From Tritrichomonas musculus (taxonomy: Eukaryota; Parabasalia; Tritrichomonadida; Tritrichomonadidae), in assembly GCA_039105265.1 (NCBI GenBank), contig JAPFFF010000006.1, positions 5,952,001 to 6,016,000 on the forward strand: 64,000 nucleotides of DNA, read 5' to 3'. Every line of letters starts with the position of its first letter. Position 1 is the stretch's first letter. A program made the translations under genes and the position numbers. Of this stretch, positions 52,981-62,833 are shown in pieces. The notes under the pieces are model-generated. The model did no database searches. It was not told the DNA's origin and saw nothing but the letters and a program-made list of their open reading frames with translations.

Positions 52981-54322
52981 AAGTTTATTAGACTTTAATG
53001 TTACATAATAAAACAAATCATATTTTTATAATTGTAAAAATATTGATATTAAATTAACATTAAAATAGTGTATTGATAAAAACATATTTGTTTTTTTTCT
53101 TTGAAAAATTTTCAAACGTTTTGAAACACCTTTCAACCATAAAATAAACTGAGTTCAAAAAACTTTACCTCCATTTCACATTTTAAATCATTTTATCTTT
53201 TTTATCAAACATTTTAATTGCATTATTCTTCATTAATAATATATTAAATAATGATCATAATATTAATTAAATTTTAAAAAATGAATTCATATTTAAAATA
53301 TAAAGATATGATTATTTTAAATTAAGAAGAAGGTAATGTTTTTTGAACAAGGTTTACGGATACATATTTTAAAATTTAAAATATTAGTTTATATTACAAT
53401 AACTCGTTTTTTGACATAAAAAAAAAATTCTCCAAAACCTAATTTTTGAAAGAATAATTGGTAGTCATTCAAAAAAAATGAGATTTTTTGTTTGGGATTT
53501 AAATTTCAACTTGGGATAATTAATATTGTTATTATATTTTGTAAAATTCAAAAATATAATTCTATTCAAAAAGTAACTTTTTGTTTACTTATTAAAAAAA
53601 CACAATTTATGGATAATATGATTTCAATTATACATTTTAAATATTCTCCTAAATACTATTCGTTGTGCAGCATGCTTTATAGAGATATTTTGAAACACTC
53701 ATCAAAAATACTTTTGAAACACGAGAAAGTGAAAATTAAATCATATCAATTTTGTTTTTTCAAATTTCAAAAAACTATTTTTGAAAAACTGGATATAATG
53801 ATTTTCAGTTAAAAATTGTGAATTTATTTTCTATAAATTTTTCAATTATTCTGAATAATTTAAAAATTTGATAATATTTCAAAATATTCAAAAGTGATGA
53901 CAAACAATAGTTCAATTCTCTTTTTTTTTTTTTTTCAATTTGTTGTGAATTTTAAGAAATGCTCTTTCAGAAAACCTTCAGAGATCAAAATGATAAAAAT
54001 CAATTCTTTGTTTTATCAAAAATTTTTATAGAATTCATTTTTAAAAAAAAAGAAACATTATTTTCGGATTAAAATTCAAATAATCTGAAAAAGTTGTTAT
54101 TCTCTCAATTTGAATGTTCTGTTCGATATTTGAATAGATGGTGATATCACGTCTTTTACAATATATCTTATTTTTTTATTAAATATTGAGGATAAAATTA
54201 AATTTAGAGATAATTTGTTTTTTTCAAAAAATTTTTACTTGCAATAATTTGTTTCCAATTGAAATTTGAATTACTGTTGTAAAAAAAGTTTCTTTCAATT
54301 ATCGGGAATGAGATGAAATAGA
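52981..54322. other. Intergenic, AT-rich
   Basis: No supported gene. A 106-codon frame at 53492-53812 is aromatic- and lysine-rich, without a recognisable motif. A T-run (about 53922-53935) lies near the middle. Confidence 0.45.
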
Positions 54323-54328
54323 TCATTT
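54323..54328 (+). promoter_or_regulatory. Initiator-like motif (TCATTT) of the metacaspase gene
   Basis: Fits the Inr pattern, 24 bases before the ATG at 54347, followed by a run of T and then GTGCGCCT. Confidence 0.4.
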
Positions 54329-54346
54329 TTTTTTTTTTGTGCGCCT

Positions 54347-55453
54347 ATGGGTAACGAATCAAGTTCTGCTACAACGGTTATCACTCCCACTAAGCCAGCT
54401 GAATCTGCTGCCCCAGAGCAGCCTGCTGCTGAAGAAAAGCCAGCTGAGCAACCAGCTCAAGCAGCACCAGAGCAGCAGAGTGAAGAATCAATTGATGACT
54501 CTGAAATCGAAGAAATCAGGAGAAAACGTCGTGAACAATTTAAACTCCGAAGAGATATGAAACGTCAAGAATTCATGGCACTTCGAAATGCTAACACAAT
54601 GGAAGATTCTCTTGAATGCATGAATAAGCTCGGCAGATGTGTTAACAATGTAGATCCCAAAGTTGCACAACAATATGTCAAGGATGGTATCAACGGTAAA
54701 GTTCTTTTTGTTATCTGCAACACTTATAATAAGCCACAATACTCCCTTGGTGTAGGACCACTCAATGATGCAATTACCGTTGCATTAGGACATAAAAAGA
54801 TGGGTTATCAAGTTCTTTATCTTCATAACTCCACTCCAACAATCTTTAAGAAATGGCTTAAATTTATGCTTAAGAACACAACAAATGATCTTACAATCTT
54901 TTACACTGGACACGGATGCTCCATCAAAGATAAGGATGGTGATGAAAGTGATGGTTATGATGAAGTCATGCTTTTCGATAATGGTTACGTTACAGATGAT
55001 GAATTGTGTGATTACCTTACCAGATATGCTAAAGGTGAAAATGGCCAACGTATTGTTCTTCTTACAGATTGCTGCCACAGTGGTTCAATGTGGGATATTC
55101 AATCAATGCTTAAAGATAAAACTCAAACTATTCCAAAGAATATAATTTCAGTCTCATCTGCAAAAGATGATCAAACAGCTAAGCAAACCAAGATTAAGGC
55201 TAAGGATCAAGGTATCTTTACTTATTATTTCTGGGAATTGCTCAATGAAAATCCAGCTTTGAGATTCAAAGAAATGGAATCAAAGATCAACCCATTAATC
55301 GGTTATTTCAAACAACATTTCACGGTAGCTACCACAACCCCATCAATGCTTGAAGAAGAAATATTCCCAGATCGTGAAAGAAAGAGATTCCACAGAGGTC
55401 GACGTGGTGGCCGTGGTCAACGCAGGCGCCAAGGTGGTGAATCAGAGCAATAA
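54347..55453 (+). CDS. Metacaspase (clan CD, family C14 cysteine peptidase)
   Basis: 368 residues. The peptidase domain is about 117-330: KVLFVICNTYNKP, FYTGHG with catalytic His189 (184-190), and LLTDCCHSG with catalytic Cys243 (238-246), followed by VSSAKDDQTAKQ. Metacaspases cleave after Arg or Lys and usually need calcium; acidic loop residues (KDKDGDESDGYDE, 194-206) are consistent with that. The N-terminal 50 residues are Ala/Glu/Pro-rich (PAAEEKPAEQPAQAAPEQ) and start MGNESS, a possible N-myristoylation site after Met removal. The C-terminal ~20 residues are Arg/Gly-rich (FHRGRRGGRGQRRR), as in RNA-binding tails. The combination of a lipid-anchor-like start and an RGG-like tail is unusual. 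The coding sequence uses more GC than its flanks and is probably well expressed. Confidence 0.93.
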   Translation: MGNESSSATTVITPTKPAESAAPEQPAAEEKPAEQPAQAAPEQQSEESIDDSEIEEIRRKRREQFKLRRDMKRQEFMALRNANTMEDSLECMNKLGRCVNNVDPKVAQQYVKDGINGKVLFVICNTYNKPQYSLGVGPLNDAITVALGHKKMGYQVLYLHNSTPTIFKKWLKFMLKNTTNDLTIFYTGHGCSIKDKDGDESDGYDEVMLFDNGYVTDDELCDYLTRYAKGENGQRIVLLTDCCHSGSMWDIQSMLKDKTQTIPKNIISVSSAKDDQTAKQTKIKAKDQGIFTYYFWELLNENPALRFKEMESKINPLIGYFKQHFTVATTTPSMLEEEIFPDRERKRFHRGRRGGRGQRRRQGGESEQ

Positions 55454-55611
55454 GTTAGTTTTTTTACATCAAATAATTATTATCTGAATTTTCTAAATTA
55501 TTTCTTTTAAAATTTATTTTGATATTCTTTCTTTAACTCAATGAAAAAGTGGTTACTTATGTTTCTTTATAGAGTGAGTGGAATGATATGAATACAGGTG
55601 AATGTTTTATG
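55454..55611. other. 3' flank of the metacaspase gene
   Basis: AT-rich, no feature recognised. Confidence 0.5.
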
Positions 55612-55737
55612 TTACAAATTTTTTACCGATCCTTACCGCCAACCGCGGGGTCTCGACTCGGCTTCGCTTCGCTCAGCCTCGCTCGACGCCCGCTAGGCGA
55701 TATGTAATCTCGGTAAAAATTATGTAAAAATATAAAA
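55612..55737. mobile_element. 126-bp GC-rich miniature inverted-repeat unit
   Basis: Imperfect inverted ends TTACA(A/T)AATTTTTACCGA surround about 85 bases that are strikingly GC-rich (AACCGCGGGG; CTCGGCTTCGCTTCGCTCAG; CGACGCCCGCTAGGCG) inside very AT-rich DNA. The core has self-complementary words (GGCT...AGCC) and could fold into a strong hairpin. It may be a tiny transposon, a structured RNA or a foreign insertion. No tRNA-like fold with A and B boxes was found. Confidence 0.6.
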
Positions 55738-56017
55738 AGATTTGTTTTTCAATTATTTTATTTAGATTATTTTTTCTGAATGATTTCCACTTTTTGAAGG
55801 TTCTTCAGAAAAGACTAACTAAAAATTAGCCTTACAAATTCATAAAAAATGATCGTTTTTCATACAATTTTAAAATCGAAATAACGTCATGGTTTATGAT
55901 GTTAATAAATCAATATCATAGCAAATGCAAATTAAAACGATTTGTGAAAAAAAGTATGGGAGCCAAATTGTGAATTAAATATTTAAAATGAAAAAATTAC
56001 CCTATTTCACCAAATTT
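55738..56017. other. Intergenic spacer
   Basis: AT-rich, no feature recognised. Confidence 0.5.
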
Positions 56018-56025
56018 ATCATCAA

Positions 56026-56503
56026 TAGACTTGTTATTCTCCGATTCTCGAGATCGATAATTGATTGACTTTTTGATATCGATACATAAATATGCACAGA
56101 TTCTCGAGATCGATTTCAGAGATCGAGAATTTTTTTTCTCAGCTTTTGATATCAGAATTTTCAATTAAACTTTTTGATAAATATATGATCGTAATTTAAT
56201 CTCAAATATTTCAATAAAAAGAATGTATTTTTTGATTTTAATCTTAAAATAAACATCAATAAATTATATTATTTATTTTTAAATATTATAAAATCACAAA
56301 TACTAATTATATAAAAAGATAAATCTGTTTGAGATCTCGAGATCTCGGTAATTGATATCAAGTTTACAATTATTTTTATATCACATTTCATATATGATAT
56401 ATTGATAATCGATAATCTCGATATCAGATTTGTAAACTGATAATAGAGTATCAGATGCAAAAAAGTGACGTTTTTGATATCGATTCTCAAAATAACAAGT
56501 CTA
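56026..56503. mobile_element. Miniature element with 8-bp target duplication
   Basis: 478 bp with TIRs TAGACTTGTTATT, flanked by a perfect 8-bp duplication ATCATCAA (56018-56025 and 56504-56511). Subterminal words such as CTCGAGATCGAT, GATATCGAT and TCTCGAGATCTCG repeat in both orientations. An 8-bp duplication is compatible with hAT-type transposition, though the ends differ from the CAGGG type at 40286. The 80-codon frame spanning it is not a gene. Confidence 0.87.
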
Positions 56504-56708
56504 ATCATCAATTTGATATTTTAAAACAATTAAAGGTTTTATTAAAAAAATTCATTTCCATACTTTTTTTGTAAATTTATCCTTTTATTAATTTACAAAG
56601 TATCAATACAAACGATTGCAAATTGAATGAGTTATTTTCACTTTTCGATTCCTTCATATTTAACTAAGTGTACGTTTAATTACTACTAATATGATGGTCA
56701 AATTTTAA

Positions 56709-58656
56709 GGGTAAAGTTGGCTTTTCTTTTTTTTGAAATCTTTTAATTTATTCTATGTGCTGCTTGAATGAATTGTATGATCATTGAATTTATTTCTATG
56801 TAAATTCAATCTTTTCTGAGGGGCATTCAAATGAACAGAAAAAAAAGAGCTCCACAGAGCTATCAAATCAATTTTTGTACAAAAAAGCATTACAACGTAA
56901 TGTAAAATATTCTGAATTTTGGATATATAACAAAAAATGGTCCAAATCATGAAAAAAATAAAAAATGAAAATATCATAATCCAAAAAATATCAAGAAACC
57001 ATTTTTTTACTAAAAAAAGTGCATATTTCTATTTTTAAACATATATACAAGGGGAATCATTTGTTTTTATCATATTTAATTTGAAGAAGACTGAATTACA
57101 ATGCTTTTTTTTTTTTTAATTTCGAAAAAAATATTTTTTCTACTTAATTCTATTGATATTGGTTGATATATATTTTTTATAGGAATATTTTAGATTGATA
57201 TTCGATATTCATTAAGAAAAATATTTGTTTTAAAATGCAATAAAATTATTTGAAAATTTTATCATGAAAATTTTGATGTTAGCAAGTCGGCTCTTCTCGA
57301 ATAGGAAACTTTTTGGATTTGTACTAGGAAAATATAATTAATAGCATTTATTATAATAAAATGGCCCATTAAAAATTAGAAAATTTGAATCATGGAGAAA
57401 ATTGAATATTGATATTTCTGTGATTTTTTGATTTGATGGATTTTTCCTATTATATTTTATGTAGTATTTGATATATACATAAAATTAAGGAATCTAATTG
57501 CGTGTAAAATGAAAAATTGGCACTTTCAAATAAGTTTGTTTTTGAAAATATTGAAAGGGTTGAAAAGTTGAATAAAATCAAAAAATAAAAATATTTATCA
57601 TATCTTATTATTAAAAAAGCAAAAATTATTATAATTTTTATATTAATTTATATATAATAATATATATATATTATTTATTAAATATTAATAATATAATGAA
57701 TATGGAAATAAATATTCTTTTTTTAAGTTAACTTAAAAATTCAATGGAGATAAATAATTTTGAATGAATGCTTTTTCGTTTTTTTATTCAAAATTGTGAG
57801 ATAAAAAATGTTTTTATCTCAATAAATTTATCATAATTTATATATATAATATCAGCTAATAGACATAATAATTAATTAAACTACAAAAACATATATATCC
57901 ATATATATTAAAAAATATTAATTTATTTTGAACAATAAACTAATTTATCAATTGAAACCATAGTTTATATTATTACTTAAGCTTTAATGCATTGCATAAA
58001 AATCAAAATAAATAATTAAATTAGTATATTAATCCAAAAAAAAAGTCGATTTTTTTTTATTCTTCTATACATAAAAGAAAACAAGATACCAAACTATTTT
58101 TTTTCTATATTTAATTGGTTGATTGAATAGAAAAAGTATTATAATAACCATTTATCAATTGAAATAGCTATATATTTTTGCTGAATCCATACCAATGTTT
58201 TTATAAAATTTCCGAATAAATCCTTTTATTTACGAAATTAAATAATTTTAAAATTATAAGGTATTCCATATAAAATTTCATTACAAATATCTTTTTTATT
58301 TTCATATTGATTCAATAAAACTGTTTTTTGATGAGAGAAATTGGTTCACAATTTTTTGAAAGAAATTTTTTTTTATTCAATTATTTGAGAAAATAGAAAT
58401 TCGAAAAAAACTATCTAAACAAAAATATACTTATTTAAAAAATTAATCTTAAATTAATTATATTTTTTTAAATTAAGATTATACATGATAATCTTAATGG
58501 ATAAAATAAAAAATGATTAAACGTTGATTTGATAAGAAATATATAAATTTTTTATATTTTAATGAAATATCAGATTTGCCATTAGCAAAAACTCATAGAA
58601 TATTTTGAAAGATATTACAAAAAGTGGAAAAAAGTTGAGAAAAGCCAACTATACCC
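56709..58656. mobile_element. 1.9-kb TTAA-flanked non-autonomous element
   Basis: Ends GGGTA(A/T)AGTTGGCTTTTCT in inverted orientation (one mismatch in 19), with TTAA at 56705-56708 and 58657-58660. The interior is AT-rich and without a convincing gene (a 74-codon frame at 56753-56977 is at the left edge). It shares the GGGTA start and TTAA border with the composite at 37752-41433. Confidence 0.75.
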
Positions 58657-58660
58657 TTAA

Positions 58661-59585
58661 ATTCTATGAGATCTCAGAAACGTCACCCTTAAGATAAATA
58701 TGTTTTAAAATTTAAATTTAAATTTGGTAGTTTGATATCTCACCTCTAGCTATATAATATATATTTTATTATTTTATACTAATTATAATAATTATATACG
58801 TGCTTTGTTTCATCAGTTAATGGTAAATTAATTAAGATAAAAATCAATTACTAGATTTTCAAAGGATCTTATTAACTTTTTAAAAACTTATTTGTTTTTA
58901 AAGTTCACAATTTTTTTATTCAAAAAATTTTATTTTCTTTTGAAAAATTAGAATTAAATAATAATATGTATATTATATTGTAATTTATATTTTGTATTTT
59001 ATTTATATGTTATTAACATATTGTAATTATTTTCACATATTTAAATTGTAAATATATATTGTTATTTACTTTATTTAAAAATATATTGGCACATCTATAA
59101 AGAAGGAAAATATATATCAAAAAGCTTAACAAAATATTTGACAACTTTTCATAATATATTTTAAATATCTAAAAATATAAAAGATAAATTGCAATAATAA
59201 CAATAAATAAATATATAAGCATATATGCTAAAGAACATTAATTACTAAAAAGTTAAAATTCAGGACAAAAAAAAAGATAATAATCGAAAATATAAGTGAT
59301 ATCAAAAAAAAAAGTTTAAAACATATATATATCATAAGATTAAAAATAAAAAGTGAAATTTATAACATGTATATAATAATAAATTATTCTAAAAACGTAT
59401 AATTAAAAAATAATTAGATATATTTTTAGCTCATCATATAAATAAGACATTTGATATATCATTTGAATACATTTTTTCATATATGTTATTTAAGCATGCT
59501 ATTTTTATTATATAAGCAGTATTATTCATGACTTTGAAAAGATAAAATAAGCAATTTTCAAATATTCACTTCATTTTTTCAATCA
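58661..59585. other. Intergenic, extremely AT-rich
   Basis: No gene or element recognised. ACCCTTAAG at 58686-58694 resembles the TTAA-bordered end of the preceding element and may be a leftover terminus. Confidence 0.45.
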
Positions 59586-59592
59586 AAAAAGC

Positions 59593-59820
59593 GGTAAATC
59601 GAAAATTTATACTTTTTTCGACAGACGTTAACCATAATAATATACATTTTTCTTGATGTGAATAATAATTTTCGTTATTATTTTAAAATAAATCAATATT
59701 CTAATTAATTTTATAAATCATATTTAAAAATGAAGAATGTTTAGCCAAAAACGATTGAGAAAAGTTGAATTTTTATATAAAAATATTTGTCGAAAAAAGT
59801 ATAAATTTTCGATCTACCCA
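59593..59820. mobile_element. 228-bp miniature inverted-repeat element
   Basis: Near-perfect TIRs of about 30 bp: GGTA(A/G)ATCGAAAATTTATA continuing to TTTTTTCGACA. They are flanked by AAAAAGC (59586-59592 and 59821-59827), a 7-bp or slightly longer duplication. It has no coding capacity. Confidence 0.8.
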
Positions 59821-59827
59821 AAAAGCG

Positions 59828-60668
59828 GCTTAATTTAAATTTTTTTTATTCAATAGTTTGGTTGAAGAAAAAAAAATAATATAATTTGATTGTATGCCAT
59901 ATCAAAAATATCATATATCAAAATAAGAGGTAGAGGTGAATATTCATTATTGTTTCTATTTCAAATTTGGATGACAAAAAATAAAAATATATATTTTTTG
60001 AAATGTTGAATGCTTTTTATGTTTAAATAAATGTTATTTTTTATGATTTGCAATATGATAAAATTATATATTAAGACAATATTCATTGATTTCTTATTTG
60101 TGCAAAATTATCGAAATATTATTTTTTCAAAAAAGTTCACCAGATCGGGACATATAAAAGATATTTTACTTTTTTAAAGGTATTAACAGCATATTCACAA
60201 GCGAATGTTTTGCATTATTTCATTTATTCTTTAAAAACTTTCTTTTTAAAAAAATTTATGACCTTTAAGATAAAAAAAAAACAAAATTTTCAAATATCGA
60301 CCGTTAATCTCTTGCTACCAAATAATCTCTGAATTGTTTCTTCCAAATTTTTCATAATAAATTGCTTTTTTTTAAAGTTATAGCAAATTTGGTTAAGTGA
60401 TAATGTCAGCATACTTATCAATTAAGAATCCTTTTACTCATTCAAGTTTGGGATTTTATGAAATGGGCTGAAATTAGTTTATAATTTTACCACCAGCAAG
60501 AATTTAATAATCAGCCGATTGTCATAAAAGATTAATTAATTAAGAAGTTGTATTATATTAAAATATAATGATTTTGAGATTTGTTATTTTCAGAATTTTT
60601 TGAATAAATAAATTAGGCAAGCCCTTACAAAATTTTGACATTTGAATTCTAAAATTTAGATTTTATAT
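59828..60668. other. Intergenic, AT-rich
   Basis: Upstream region of the poly(A) polymerase gene; nothing else recognised. Confidence 0.5.
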
Positions 60669-62339
60669 ATGATAGATTCTCAATCCGACCAAGCTTCTCA
60701 AGAGAGTTTGGAAGGTAATAGAGAAACTGTTAGTATCAATTTAATGAAGCTCTTCATATCAGAAAAATATTTCAAAAGAGATAACGAAATGTTCGATCAA
60801 GTTAATAAAATACTCAGTTGCATTTGTAATGACTTTATCAAAGAGCAGTATTTAAAGACTGGAGGATCTCCATCTAGAATGAAGAAAATAAGCGGAAAAT
60901 TATTACCATATGGTTCATATAAGCTTGATACCTATGGGCCTACATCAGATATCGACATTCTCCTTGCCGCACCCAAATTTGTAAAGAAAAAATATATTTT
61001 TTCCAAATTATATTCACGTTTAGAAAAATGTCGAGAAATTGAAAATCTAAGGAAAATTGAATCAGCGTATGTTCCTATTATGAAGTTCACTATGTATGGA
61101 ATCAAAATCGATTTTACATATTCAATATTAAATAAAGATACAATTGAAGAAGACATAGATTTAGAAGATGATACTATTCTTGATGGAATGAATCCAGCAA
61201 GCATTATTTCGCTAAATGGAGTTCGAACTAATAACATGATATTAAATTTTGTTCATGATAAGTATATTTTGTTTCAAAGTGTAGTAAAACTTTTAAAAAT
61301 ATGGGCTCTTAGAAGATACATATCAGGGAACGTCTTTGGCTATTTAGGTGGTATCAATTTAGCTATAATAGCAGCTCACGCCTGTCAAAATACGCATGAA
61401 ACCACTCCAGATCTAGTACTTCTAGAATGTTTTTTGGAGCTTAGCCAATGGGACTGGCCGCACCCTCTGAAAATTAATAGTATCAAAAAAGGTCATTTGA
61501 AAGCATGGTCTTCACAAGCAAACAGTGATGATGTAATGCCTATAATTACCCCAGCATATCCAGCAATAAATTCTATGAGAAATGCAACAAAAAGTTCTCT
61601 GCATCGAATGAAAAGAGAATTTAATCGAGCATACAAATATACAGACAAAATTGTTAATGGTGAATTGGCGTGGAGTAGTCTCCTTGCTCCACCTCATTTT
61701 TTCAGTGATTATAGAATTTATATACAAGTTTCATGCACAGCCAAAGATAAATACGATATAATGATTTGGAGAGGAATCATCGAAAAAGATCTTAGAAGGC
61801 TTACAAAGCTTCTTGAAGCAACTCAACAAGTCAGCTATGCTATTTTATTCCCCCATGGTTTTGAAGAAGATGATCTTAGTCAGCATTTTTTCTGTGTTAG
61901 GTATTATTTCGCACTTTCACTAGATCCTCTCGCTCATGTAAATAATTCAAGTTCTTCATATTCGGACTCAGACTCTCCTACTGTTTCACCTTCACCTACC
62001 ACAACATCAGTTTTAAATCAAAATTTACAGCTTAATCAAAATATGCAATTGAACCAAAATTTGCAATCAAATCAAAATATTCAATCAAGTCAAAATTTAC
62101 AATCAAATCAAAATATTCAATCAAGCCAAAAATCAACCTATGATCTGATTATAAAACAAATTGAATCTTTTTCAAATTCAATGCTAGGGCATGAAAGTAG
62201 AATGCCAACTATGGATTTAAAAATCAAAATTCTAGATAGAAGGCATTTACCTGGAAATGTTGTTCAAAGGTTTGGATCAACTCCGATTCAAAGAAGCCCG
62301 CCAAAGATGAAATATGTTCATACAAGTGAGCCATTTTAA
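60669..62339 (+). CDS. Canonical nuclear poly(A) polymerase
   Basis: 556 residues. The nucleotidyltransferase core has the GS motif GSYKLDTYGPTSDIDILLAAP starting at residue 82, with catalytic Asp94 and Asp96, and the third Asp148 in MYGIKIDFTYS. The central domain (VVKLLKIWALRRYISGNVFG; YLGGINLAI) and the block IITPAYPAINSMRNAT, then ELAWSSLLAPPHFF, are diagnostic of Pap1-type polymerases rather than the TRF4 branch. It adds poly(A) tails to mRNA 3' ends in the nucleus. The C-terminal ~110 residues carry an Asn/Gln-rich tandem repeat (LNQNLQLNQNMQ, SNQNIQSSQN; about 449-487). Intron-bearing poly(A) polymerase genes are known in Trichomonas; here the frame runs through the conserved domains without interruption. 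The convergent neighbour is pyridoxal kinase. Confidence 0.92.
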   Translation: MIDSQSDQASQESLEGNRETVSINLMKLFISEKYFKRDNEMFDQVNKILSCICNDFIKEQYLKTGGSPSRMKKISGKLLPYGSYKLDTYGPTSDIDILLAAPKFVKKKYIFSKLYSRLEKCREIENLRKIESAYVPIMKFTMYGIKIDFTYSILNKDTIEEDIDLEDDTILDGMNPASIISLNGVRTNNMILNFVHDKYILFQSVVKLLKIWALRRYISGNVFGYLGGINLAIIAAHACQNTHETTPDLVLLECFLELSQWDWPHPLKINSIKKGHLKAWSSQANSDDVMPIITPAYPAINSMRNATKSSLHRMKREFNRAYKYTDKIVNGELAWSSLLAPPHFFSDYRIYIQVSCTAKDKYDIMIWRGIIEKDLRRLTKLLEATQQVSYAILFPHGFEEDDLSQHFFCVRYYFALSLDPLAHVNNSSSSYSDSDSPTVSPSPTTTSVLNQNLQLNQNMQLNQNLQSNQNIQSSQNLQSNQNIQSSQKSTYDLIIKQIESFSNSMLGHESRMPTMDLKIKILDRRHLPGNVVQRFGSTPIQRSPPKMKYVHTSEPF

Positions 62340-62833
62340 AAAGGAATTCAAGTTTGTATAATCTATTTATGAAGAAAATTTATCCTTTACTTTTTTCATA
62401 TTCATGTTTTTTATCCAAAATGACTAATACCATCATTTTACAGAATGATCTTAGATCAAATATAGAAATAAGAATTTTGTTAGGTTTTGTTCTTATTTTA
62501 ATCAAATACTTTTGATTTTTTGATTTTATTAGAAAAGTCAAACTTTTTTTATTGTTTGGATGTAACTTTTCCTAGAATCGTTTCAATTTCTCTTTGCTCA
62601 AATTTATAAATGTTAATTATTTTAGTGTTAGTATCTAGTAAACAGCAAATCTTAAAAAAAAAAAAATAAACTTTTTTTCGATCTTATTGATTGTGAAACC
62701 AACAAAATGGAATCTAGTATATTAATTTAATCTAGCTACATTAATTTTGGGAAATATAAAATTCATTTTGAAAATAAAAAATTTACATTTATATAATATT
62801 ATTAACATTGAGCCAGTAGAATAAAATTCGGAA
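62340..62833. other. Intergenic between convergent genes
   Basis: Holds the 3' flanks of both genes, AT-rich, with an A-run at 62656-62667. No feature recognised. Confidence 0.5.

Noticed and set aside
53492-53812. 106-residue plus-strand frame
   Set aside because: Aromatic- and lysine-rich as expected from AT-rich DNA; no domain; no initiator motif.
55612-55737. GC-rich island as a tRNA gene
   Set aside because: No acceptor stem pairing, no T-arm GTTCRANNC motif and no anticodon arm could be fitted on either strand.
60669-62339. Possible intron in the poly(A) polymerase gene, as reported for Trichomonas
   Set aside because: GTATGT at about 61068 is inside conserved coding sequence, the frame is continuous through all catalytic motifs, and no trichomonad-type branch/acceptor (ACTAACACACAG) follows. 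ACTAACACA words elsewhere are in the MULE TIR without the acceptor.
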